13,270 nucleotides of DNA, taken from Vicinamibacterales bacterium (GTDB taxonomy: Bacteria > Acidobacteriota > Vicinamibacteria > Vicinamibacterales > UBA8438). The notes under the pieces are model-generated. The model was not told the DNA's origin, did not search any database, and saw only the letters and a program-made list of their open reading frames with translations. The position numbers and the translations under genes were made by a program. Positions 7,777 to 13,083 of the stretch are shown one piece after another (position 1 is the first letter of the stretch; the number at the start of each line of letters is the position of its first letter). The DNA lies in the NCBI GenBank assembly GCA_030745255.1, contig JASLOY010000045.1, positions 1 through 13,270 on the forward strand, read 5' to 3'.

Positions 7777-8663
7777 GCGGGTCACGCATCGCGTGGCGGC
7801 GGGTGGCGCGCGGGCTGAGTTTCATCGGCTTCGGCGTGTTCTGTCTTCTTTCCACGCAAGATCTGCTGCATCGCGGGTTCTGGCTCGATGCGCTGGCGTA
7901 CTGGCCGGTGCTGCTCATCGCCTTGGGGCTGCACCTGATGTTCGAGCGCAGCAGGGCGCCCTGGGGCGTTCTGCTCTCGCCGCTTCTCATCATGGCGACG
8001 CTGGGCTTTGTGGCATGGCGTGGTCCCGGACCACTCTCCACGAATTGGGAGGATTGGGAGAACTGGGAAACGGTGCAAGCCGCCCGGGACCCGCAGGTGG
8101 AGTCTTGGACCCTCGAGGCCACGATGGCTCTGGCGGATCTGGACCTGCGTGCGGGCTCGGTGGCTCCGGGAATGCTGCTTCAGGGGCGCACGGCGCCTGC
8201 GAATCGCGCCAGTGTGCGTGTCGTGGACCGTAGCGACTCGTCGCGCGTCTATCTCCGTGGCAATCGCTGGCGGTCTGGCAACATGCATCTGCTGCCCGTC
8301 ACCCGGCACCACTGGGATCTGGACGTGACTGACGACCAACCCATGAGCCTGCGCCTCGAGACCGCATTCGTCGAGGGGGATCTGAATCTCGAGACGACCG
8401 ACGTCGCCCGGGTGAATCTGGACGGGGCCTTCAACGACCTCACCTTGCGCCTGGGAGCGCCCCGGACCGACACGCGTGTAGACCTGGAGGGCGCCTTCAA
8501 CCATCTGGAGCTGGTCGTGCCCGAGAACACCCCGGTGCGTGTCTCCTCCGACGGCTTCATCAACCTGGTGGACCGCCGCTCCAACGCCCGCACACTGGAC
8601 GGCCCGGCTTACCGGCTGCGCCCGGAGGGCGCCTTCAACCGGGTCGTCATCCGCTCGCAGTAA
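7773..8663 (+). CDS. LiaF-like/toast-rack membrane protein
   Basis: A 296-residue protein with N-terminal TM segments (about 13-30, 40-57 and 64-82), including YWPVLLIALGLHLMF, the same WP-x-L-x-x-A-x-G module found at the end of the upstream gene. A tryptophan-rich stretch, NWEDWENWET (91-100), follows. The C-terminal half (about 108-296) is a predicted all-beta domain in which short strands repeat around a GAFN turn: LDGAFNDLTL (217-226), LEGAFNHLEL (238-247) and PEGAFNRVVI (284-293). A degenerate GFIN lies at 261-264. This looks like the beta-solenoid LiaF C-terminal/toast-rack fold that senses or scaffolds at the membrane. It overlaps the PspC-like gene by 4 bp, so the two are probably made in fixed ratio and interact. 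The signal sensed is unknown. Confidence 0.8.
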   Translation: MSGSRIAWRRVARGLSFIGFGVFCLLSTQDLLHRGFWLDALAYWPVLLIALGLHLMFERSRAPWGVLLSPLLIMATLGFVAWRGPGPLSTNWEDWENWETVQAARDPQVESWTLEATMALADLDLRAGSVAPGMLLQGRTAPANRASVRVVDRSDSSRVYLRGNRWRSGNMHLLPVTRHHWDLDVTDDQPMSLRLETAFVEGDLNLETTDVARVNLDGAFNDLTLRLGAPRTDTRVDLEGAFNHLELVVPENTPVRVSSDGFINLVDRRSNARTLDGPAYRLRPEGAFNRVVIRSQ

Positions 8664-8668
8664 GAGGA

Positions 8669-8701
8669 CCGAGCGCGACGGCGGGGGTCCGTCTCGCTCG
8701 G
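8669..8701. terminator. Terminator-like hairpin between convergent genes
   Basis: CCGAGCGCGACGG (8669-8681) pairs with CCGTCTCGCTCGG (8689-8701) over 13 positions with one mismatch and a 7-nt loop. It starts 5 nt after the stop of the LiaF-like gene and lies downstream of the convergent minus-strand gene ending at 8745. It could therefore serve both directions. No T-tract follows. Confidence 0.5.
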
Positions 8702-8744
8702 CGGTCGGTGGACGACCCTCGAGCGGCCGGTCGCTGGGCGCTCG

Positions 8745-9272
8745 CTATTGACCGGTGAAGCGGTCGGTGAACAGCACGCGTTCTGCGATCTTCCAGCCCT
8801 GGTCGGTCTTCTTCCAGGTGTTTCTGTAGATGCCCGAACCGCTGATGAAGGGAACTCTGTCATTGGCGGTTTGGTGGGTGATCAATGCCATGTTCTCTGT
8901 AACGGCGCGATCGGTCGACAGTTCCAGGAACACGAGCGCCGACATGTGATGCCGGGTCTGTCGATCGGCGAGCCGTCCTTCATGCGACCCCTTCGCGTAA
9001 TCGAAAATAGCTTGACGACCCACCACGCGGGACCCGCTGACCAGTTCACCGCCAAGTCGGCGCTCCATGACGCCGTCCTCCGTAAAGAGATTGGCGAAGC
9101 CCTCAGAGTCTTTCGAGTCCCACCGATAGGAATACTGCGCAAGCTGAGCGGAAATGGCTAGCCTGTCTTCTATCGATCCGATCTCTTCCGCCGACGCGTC
9201 ACTCCATGATAGAGAGCACAGTACCAGGAGGGTCATCATGCCGCGAGCGTGTGCGCTGTTGATGAAAGACAT
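8745..9272 (-). CDS. Exported SnoaL/NTF2-like domain protein
   Basis: A 175-residue protein with an N-terminal signal peptide (hydrophobic MMTLLVLCSLSW, likely cleavage after DASA near residue 28), so probably periplasmic. The mature part has the NTF2-like cone fold signature of the SnoaL_4 group: RLAISAQLAQYSYRWDSKD, then FANLFTEDGVMERR, then a central TRHHMSALVFLEL strand and a C-terminal YRNTWKKTDQGWKIAERVL. ATG 9272 is preferred because GGAG lies 6 nt upstream on the minus strand (9282-9279); a start at 9239 would shorten the signal peptide. SnoaL-like proteins range from hydroxylases and isomerases to ligand binders, and the substrate cannot be read from the sequence. It is convergent with the LiaF-like gene. 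About 110 bp upstream lies a small inverted-repeat element that may have altered its promoter. Confidence 0.8.
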   Translation of the reverse strand: MSFINSAHARGMMTLLVLCSLSWSDASAEEIGSIEDRLAISAQLAQYSYRWDSKDSEGFANLFTEDGVMERRLGGELVSGSRVVGRQAIFDYAKGSHEGRLADRQTRHHMSALVFLELSTDRAVTENMALITHQTANDRVPFISGSGIYRNTWKKTDQGWKIAERVLFTDRFTGQ

Positions 9273-9383
9273 CGATCACTCCGTGACAAATGCGGCGTTG
9301 TCGCGCCGTACGGTGCTCGGGTGCGGTGCGCCCGATTCCTCCGACCGACGTAGTCCAACCAAGTGTCTCACAAGCCACCTGCT

Positions 9384-9574
9384 CGAGCAGTCCGTGGTGA
9401 AAGTCCCGCGTCGCGCCAAGAGCCTGGCGTGGCAATGTCGCGCACGGGCCGCACAAGGCGCAACGAGGGAGCATACCGGCAGTATTCGACCCCGCTGAGC
9501 CAGAAGCTCAACGCCGTCGTTGCGGGATGTAGCCCTGGTCGACTGCAGCGGCAACTGCCACCACGGGCTGCTAG
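9384..9574. mobile_element. MITE-like non-autonomous element sharing ends with the left-end insertion sequence
   Basis: The left end (9384-9404) reads CGAGCAGTCCGTGGTGAAAG plus T. The right end, on the minus strand from 9574, reads CTAGCAGCCCGTGGTGGCAG plus T. They are inverted repeats of consensus AGCAGYCCGTGGTGRMAGT. The right end shares 16 exact bases with 115-130. The left end matches the transposase-proximal end of the insertion sequence through AAAGTCC. The roughly 150-bp interior has no transposase and no resemblance to the visible insertion-sequence interior. An open frame reads through it on the minus strand (9613 to 9368) but shows no known domain. The rest of the 330-bp gap (9273-9383) holds nothing recognisable. 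No clear target duplication is seen. Confidence 0.6.
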
Positions 9575-9613
9575 ACATTCCCGCGCGTCACGAAAACCTG
9601 TTTCAACCGCCAC
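9575..9613 (-). pseudogene. Remnant start of the gene downstream of the sigma factor (possible anti-sigma factor)
   Basis: On the minus strand AAAGGAGG (9626-9619) is followed after 5 nt by GTG 9613, the strongest Shine-Dalgarno in this block. It lies inside the last codons of the sigma gene, so it was built for a coupled downstream gene. The frame gives MAVETGFRDAREC and then enters the element's terminal repeat (CTAGCAG) at 9574. Anti-sigma genes usually follow ECF sigma genes with just this overlap, and RDAREC-like wording occurs at the start of zinc-finger anti-sigma proteins. The remainder is not recognisable beyond 9384, and the fused frame ends at 9368. The identity is inferred from position. 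Confidence 0.45.
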
Positions 9614-10136
9614 GAGGACCTCCTTTGGAGATGTCTAGCTCACGGCGCAGCCTGCGGACCGCCTGGTAGACGTTGGCCCGCGCCGCCGCCTCGGTGCACC
9701 CGAGCGCGGCGCCAACTTCGCGGTAGCTGAGACCGTGCAGCTGACGCTGTACGAACGCCGCCCGTTGTCGCCGAGGCAGCTGGCCAATCGCCAGGCGCAG
9801 GGCGGCAACCGCCGATGAGCCGTCCTGCACGGTCGCGGGGGACGGCCCGTTGCTGGGCAGCTCGGGTGTGAGGGCCACTTCGTGGCGGCGACCACGCGCG
9901 CGACGGTGGTTGAGAAACAGATTGGTCGCGATGCGATACAGCCAGGCGCGATGGTTCGAATCGGTTCGCAGCCGGGAAAACCGGCCGAACGCCCGGAGGA
10001 ACGTGTCCTGGAACAGGTCTTCTGCCACTGTCGGGTCACCCGTGAGCCGGCGCAGGTAGCGCAGGATTTCGGCCTGGTGCCTGTCGACCAGCTCACCAAG
10101 ATCTCCGGGAGGGCGCCCGCGCCGTGTTGTCGTCAT
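9603..10136 (-). CDS. ECF-type RNA polymerase sigma factor
   Basis: A 177-residue extracytoplasmic-function sigma factor that directs RNA polymerase to stress or envelope promoters. Region 2 is clear at about 14-84: VDRHQAEILRYLRRLTGDP, AEDLFQDTFLRAF, then HRAWLYRIATNLFLNHRRARGRR. After a short linker, region 4 (about 109-166) has LPRRQRAAFVQRQLHGLSYREVGAALGCTEAAARANVYQAVRRL, with the helix-turn-helix that reads the -35. ATG 10136 gives a normal length. No strong Shine-Dalgarno precedes it, only GGA 6 nt upstream. Three GAACG units spaced 10 bp apart sit directly upstream and may control it. Its expected anti-sigma partner seems to have been destroyed by a small mobile element, which would leave the sigma factor unrestrained unless a partner lies elsewhere. 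Confidence 0.93.
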   Translation of the reverse strand: MTTTRRGRPPGDLGELVDRHQAEILRYLRRLTGDPTVAEDLFQDTFLRAFGRFSRLRTDSNHRAWLYRIATNLFLNHRRARGRRHEVALTPELPSNGPSPATVQDGSSAVAALRLAIGQLPRRQRAAFVQRQLHGLSYREVGAALGCTEAAARANVYQAVRRLRRELDISKGGPRGG

Positions 10137-10138
10137 TG

Positions 10139-10163
10139 CGTTCCAGAGCGTTCAACGACGTTC
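10139..10163 (-). promoter_or_regulatory. Three phased GAACG direct repeats upstream of the sigma gene
   Basis: On the minus strand GAACG occurs at 10163-10159, 10153-10149 and 10143-10139. The period is exactly 10 bp, and the array ends 3 nt before the ATG. The first unit lies in GGGGAACG, which resembles the GGAAC -35 core of ECF promoters. The array could combine an autoregulatory -35 with a repeated protein-binding site on one face of the helix. Confidence 0.4.
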
Positions 10164-10312
10164 CCCGCAAGAAGCAGCCGCCAAGCCTGCTCCTCCGCCC
10201 CCAGCCTCCGATCCTCTCGGGGTCAGCGTCCTCGACAGGCTGCCAGTCGCTATAACCCCGGCGTCGCGTAAATGTGAAACGCGGCGTCGTCGGGTCGTGC
10301 CGCAAGCGTTAT

Positions 10313-10320
10313 GGTACGCT
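10313..10320 (+). promoter_or_regulatory. Extended -10-like element before murJ
   Basis: TGGTACGCT (10312-10320) resembles an extended -10 (TGn followed by TAnnnT). Transcription would start near 10327, leaving about 9 nt before ATG 10336, with no Shine-Dalgarno. No recognisable -35 is present. The same pattern occurs before the rhomboid gene. Confidence 0.35.
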
Positions 10321-10335
10321 GGCCTCTTCTACAGC

Positions 10336-12000
10336 ATGCGCAAGGAGTCAGAAGTCAGAAGGCAGCAGGCAGACGAAAGCCCGCCCACCGCACCATCGAC
10401 CCACTCCAAGCCATCCGGCGCCCGTCTGGCCCGCTCGGCCGCCGTCGTTGGCGCGGCGACGATGATCAGCCGTGTCCTCGGGCTCGTGCGAGACCAGGTG
10501 CTCGCGGCCTTTTTTGGCGCGAGCAACGCGATGGACGCCTTCTACGTCGCCTACCGCATCCCCAATCTGATGCGCGATCTGTTCGCGGAAGGCACGATGA
10601 GCGCCGCGTTCATTCCGACATTCACACGCCGGCTGACCACGGAGGGCCGCGACGCAGCTTGGCGGCTGGGCACACAGTTGATCAACGCGTTGATCGTCAT
10701 CACCGGATGCCTGGTGCTGGCCGGTGTCGTGTTTGCCGAACCGCTGACCCGGCTGTTCGCAGGGGACTTCGGTGAGGTACCTGGCAAGCTCGAACTGACC
10801 GTCGCGATGACGCGCGTGATGCTCCCTTTCCTCACCATGGTCGCGGTCGCAGCCGCCTGCATGGGGATGCTCAACTCGCTGCACCGGTTTTTCGCGCCGG
10901 CGCTATCGCCGGCGATGTTCAACGTCAGCCTCATCCTGAGCGCCATCGTGCTAGTGCCGCTGATGCCACGAGCTGGTTTCGACCCGATCATGGCGATTGC
11001 GTTTGGCGTCGTGTTGGGCGGCGTGGGCCAGATCGCCGCCCAGTATTGGGTGCTGCGGCGAGAGGGATTCCAGTATCGGGTCCGGCTGAACCCGGCCGAC
11101 CGCGGCCTCCGGGAGATCCTGAGACTGATGGGCCCCGGCACGATCGCCGGCGGAGCGATGCAGGTCAACCTGCTCGTCAACACGATCCTGGCCACCAGCC
11201 AGGGTACCGGGGCAGTCTCGTGGCTCACCTACGCGTTCCGGCTGATGTATCTGCCGATCGGCGTGTTGGGCGTCTCGATCGCGACCGCCGCGCTGCCCGT
11301 CTTGTCCCGACATGCCGCGGTCGATGACCTGCGTCAGATGCGGCGGACCATCTCACTCGGTCTCCGATTGATGCTGATGCTGATGGTGCCGGCAGCCGTC
11401 GGGCTGATCGTCCTGGCGGAGCCAATCGTCCGTCTGATCTTCGAACGCGGCGAATTCACCCCGGCAGACACACAAGCTACAGCGCTGGCCCTTACCTGCT
11501 ACGCGCCGGCTATCGTCGGCTACTCGGCTGTACGTCTCGCCGTCCCAAGCTTCTACGCGCTGGGCACCAGCCTGACTCCCGCCCTCGTCAGCGTCGGGGC
11601 CGTCGGTGTCAACATCGTCTTGAACCTCGTATTGGTTCGGGTGCTGGGCTACCAGGGACTCGCACTGGGCACCGCCATAGCCGCGCTGAGCAACGCCGCG
11701 CTGCTGCTGGCGCTCCTCCGGCGGCGACTCGGCGGTCTAGACGGCGCCACCATCGCAAACAGCCTCGTCCGGATCGCAGTCGCCGCCACGGTGATGGGCG
11801 CGGCCGTGTGGCTGACCGACCAGTGGTTCACGGCGCGCTGGCCCGACAGCGGATCGTGGATTCAGATACTGACGGTTGGCAGCGAAATCGGCGTCGGCCT
11901 GGTGGTCCTGGGCGCCACGGCGCGACTGCTTGGCATCGCCGAGTTCAACCAGGCCATGCATCAGGTCCAAACGCGTCTGAGCCGGACCCGTTCACGCTGA
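10336..12000 (+). CDS. murJ: Lipid II flippase MurJ (MviN family)
   Basis: Polytopic inner-membrane protein that moves the lipid-linked peptidoglycan precursor lipid II to the outer face. From ATG 10336 it has 554 residues with about 14 hydrophobic segments, as expected. The conserved start of the family is at about 31-60: RLARSAAVVGAATMISRVLG, then LVRDQVLAAFFGASNAMDAF, followed by YRIPNLMRDLFAEGTMSAAFIPTF. MurJ-type GFDP, QYWVLRREGF and LFERGEF segments follow. The first 30 residues (MRKESEVRRQQADESPP and on) are hydrophilic and not conserved, and part is encoded by the AGAAGTC-type repeat at 10341-10361. The frame is open to 10297, but a start there would lie upstream of the candidate promoter. 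It is divergent from the sigma gene, and the rhomboid gene follows after 48 bp. Confidence 0.95.
   Translation: MRKESEVRRQQADESPPTAPSTHSKPSGARLARSAAVVGAATMISRVLGLVRDQVLAAFFGASNAMDAFYVAYRIPNLMRDLFAEGTMSAAFIPTFTRRLTTEGRDAAWRLGTQLINALIVITGCLVLAGVVFAEPLTRLFAGDFGEVPGKLELTVAMTRVMLPFLTMVAVAAACMGMLNSLHRFFAPALSPAMFNVSLILSAIVLVPLMPRAGFDPIMAIAFGVVLGGVGQIAAQYWVLRREGFQYRVRLNPADRGLREILRLMGPGTIAGGAMQVNLLVNTILATSQGTGAVSWLTYAFRLMYLPIGVLGVSIATAALPVLSRHAAVDDLRQMRRTISLGLRLMLMLMVPAAVGLIVLAEPIVRLIFERGEFTPADTQATALALTCYAPAIVGYSAVRLAVPSFYALGTSLTPALVSVGAVGVNIVLNLVLVRVLGYQGLALGTAIAALSNAALLLALLRRRLGGLDGATIANSLVRIAVAATVMGAAVWLTDQWFTARWPDSGSWIQILTVGSEIGVGLVVLGATARLLGIAEFNQAMHQVQTRLSRTRSR
10341..10361 (+). repeat. AGAAGTC-type heptamer repeat, copy 1 (inside the murJ 5' end)
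   Basis: CAAGGAGTCAGAAGTCAGAA plus G, containing two tandem TCAGAAG heptamers. It is present exactly in inverted orientation at 12858-12878. It encodes KESEVRR in the non-conserved MurJ N-terminus. Such translated SEVRxQ tails from this repeat are, from memory, common in predicted proteins of several phyla. Confidence 0.8.
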
Positions 12001-12014
12001 TTTGTCTCCACCGG

Positions 12015-12029
12015 GGCGACCAGGTCGCC
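12015..12029 (+). promoter_or_regulatory. 15-bp palindrome in the murJ-rhomboid gap
   Basis: GGCGACC (12015-12021), a single A, and GGTCGCC (12023-12029) form a perfect palindrome 14 nt after the murJ stop and immediately upstream of the -10-like element of the rhomboid gene. With a one-base centre it is a poor RNA hairpin, so a dimeric protein-binding site at the -35 position is likelier than a terminator. Confidence 0.4.
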
Positions 12030-12030
12030 G

Positions 12031-12039
12031 TGGTACGAT
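12031..12039 (+). promoter_or_regulatory. Extended -10-like element of the rhomboid gene, near-leaderless
   Basis: TGGTACGAT has the form TGn-TAnnAT. Transcription would start near 12046, 2-3 nt before ATG 12049, and no Shine-Dalgarno can fit. No -35 consensus is present; the palindrome at 12015-12029 lies near that position. Confidence 0.45.
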
Positions 12040-12048
12040 AGCGCTCAG

Positions 12049-12834
12049 ATGCGTCGCCCCTACAGTCTCGGCTCCTCCCAGTTCTCGTTCGGCCCTGGCA
12101 TGATGACCCCGGCCGTCAAGATGTTGATCTGGACCAATGTCGGCATCTTCGTGACCGGCGTGCTGATCCCACCGCTGGGCCGTCTGCTCATCGACCTGTT
12201 CGGGCTCCGACCCCAGGCGGTGCTGACGGGGCTGCGAATCTGGCAGCCGTTCACCTACCTGTTCCTGCACGGCGGCTTCAGTCACATCCTGTTCAATATG
12301 CTGGTCCTGTGGATGTTCGGCGTTCAGCTCGAGCGTCTGTGGGGGTCGTCCTACTTTCTGCGTTACTACTTCATCACCGGAATCGGCGCGGGGGTGGCGA
12401 CCATCGGCGCCGGACTTCTGCCGTTTGCGTTCAGTGAGCCAACGTATCTCGCGGTGACCATCGGAGCATCTGGCGCCATCTACGGACTGCTCATGGCCTT
12501 TGCGATCTATTACCCCGACACGCCGATTCTGTTGTTCCTCCTCTTCCCGGTGCCGGCGAAGTATTTCGTGATGATCATCGGGGCGATCACGTTTCTCTCC
12601 GTGCCGCGCAGCGCCGGCGTTGCGCACGTGGCGCACCTCGGCGGTCTCGTCGTCGGATATGTCTATCTGAAACGCGGCGGCGGAAGCGGCGTGGCCCGCT
12701 TCGGGCGGTTTGGCCTGATGGCCGAGATCAAATACCGGTATCTACGCTGGAAGATGGGCCGGCTGCGCCGGAAGTTCAATGTCCATCCTGGTGGCTCCGG
12801 TGGAGACGACGACTGGAACGGGCGGGTGCACTGA
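12049..12834 (+). CDS. Rhomboid-family intramembrane serine protease
   Basis: A 261-residue membrane protein that cuts substrates within or near their transmembrane helices. About six hydrophobic segments fill residues 20-205. The catalytic serine is S141 in IGASGAIYGL and the catalytic histidine is H196 in VAHLGGLVVGY. The oxyanion/loop motif HGGFSHILFNMLVLW (H74, H79, N83) matches the active family. The last 50 residues are a basic cytosolic tail (YRYLRWKMGRLRRKF) with a glycine/aspartate-rich end and no zinc ribbon. The frame from ATG 12049 fits the family start (TPAVKMLIWTNVGIFV). It follows murJ by 48 bp but appears to have its own -10 element, so it may be transcribed both with murJ and alone. 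The substrate is unknown. Confidence 0.93.
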   Translation: MRRPYSLGSSQFSFGPGMMTPAVKMLIWTNVGIFVTGVLIPPLGRLLIDLFGLRPQAVLTGLRIWQPFTYLFLHGGFSHILFNMLVLWMFGVQLERLWGSSYFLRYYFITGIGAGVATIGAGLLPFAFSEPTYLAVTIGASGAIYGLLMAFAIYYPDTPILLFLLFPVPAKYFVMIIGAITFLSVPRSAGVAHVAHLGGLVVGYVYLKRGGGSGVARFGRFGLMAEIKYRYLRWKMGRLRRKFNVHPGGSGGDDDWNGRVH

Positions 12835-12847
12835 AACTGCCACCCTT

Positions 12848-12878
12848 AGAAGTCAGACTTCTGACTTCTGACTCCTTG
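12848..12878 (+). repeat. AGAAGTC-type repeat, copy 2, forming a hairpin
   Basis: AGAAGTCAG (12848-12856) pairs perfectly with CTGACTTCT (12861-12869) around ACTT, 13 nt after the rhomboid stop. Positions 12858-12878 are the exact reverse complement of 10341-10361. It may double as a terminator for murJ-rhomboid, although only a short pyrimidine stretch follows. It lies directly at the presumed left edge of the IS110 element and could be its landing site. Confidence 0.65.
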
Positions 12879-12893
12879 TATCTTGCGTTGAGC

Positions 12894-13048
12894 TCGTGGC
12901 TAACAGTGAACCACGAAACGGACGGTGGCGGGCAACAGCTCGACTTTCCTATGGTCACCCAGACCGAACGATAGCGTGAGCGTTGCCCGTCCGATGATTC
13001 GAGCCCGAACAGTTGCGTGGGGACCACCCCGTATCCGCAAGGCTGGGC
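12894..13048 (+). ncRNA. Candidate bridge RNA of the IS110 element
   Basis: Three consecutive stem-loops are visible by eye. First, TCGTGG (12894-12899) pairs with CCACGA (12911-12916). Second, CGGGCAAC-A-GCTC (12929-12941) pairs with GAGCGTTGCCCG (12978-12989), 12 bp with one bulged A; it encloses an internal loop (left 12942-12952, right 12966-12977) capped by GGTC-ACCCA-GACC. Third, GCCC (13003-13006) with GGGC (13045-13048) and TTGCG (13013-13017) with CGCAA (13036-13040) enclose a GGGG-ACCA-CCCC hairpin with asymmetric loops. IS110-group bridge RNAs consist of a 5' stem-loop, a target-binding loop and a donor-binding loop in that order, encoded before the transposase. The match is structural; guide sequences cannot be confirmed without the right end. 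Confidence 0.5.
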
Positions 13049-13083
13049 CAAGTTGTCACTGACCGTCCGGTGGAGGTACAGGG

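Noticed and set aside
9154..9638. Plus-strand open frames in the gap between the SnoaL-like and sigma genes
   Set aside because: Low-complexity Arg/Ser-rich translations without start signals, overlapping the inverted-repeat element and two supported minus-strand genes.
10297..10335. Longer MurJ start at 10297
   Set aside because: The 13 extra codons are unconserved, lack a ribosome binding site and include the -10-like TGGTACGCT element.
12878..13035. GTATC shared by the left edge (12878-12882) and the third stem-loop (13031-13035) as a donor-guide match
   Set aside because: Five bases are easily shared by chance, and the orientation is the same rather than complementary to the expected right-donor strand, so it was not used as evidence.
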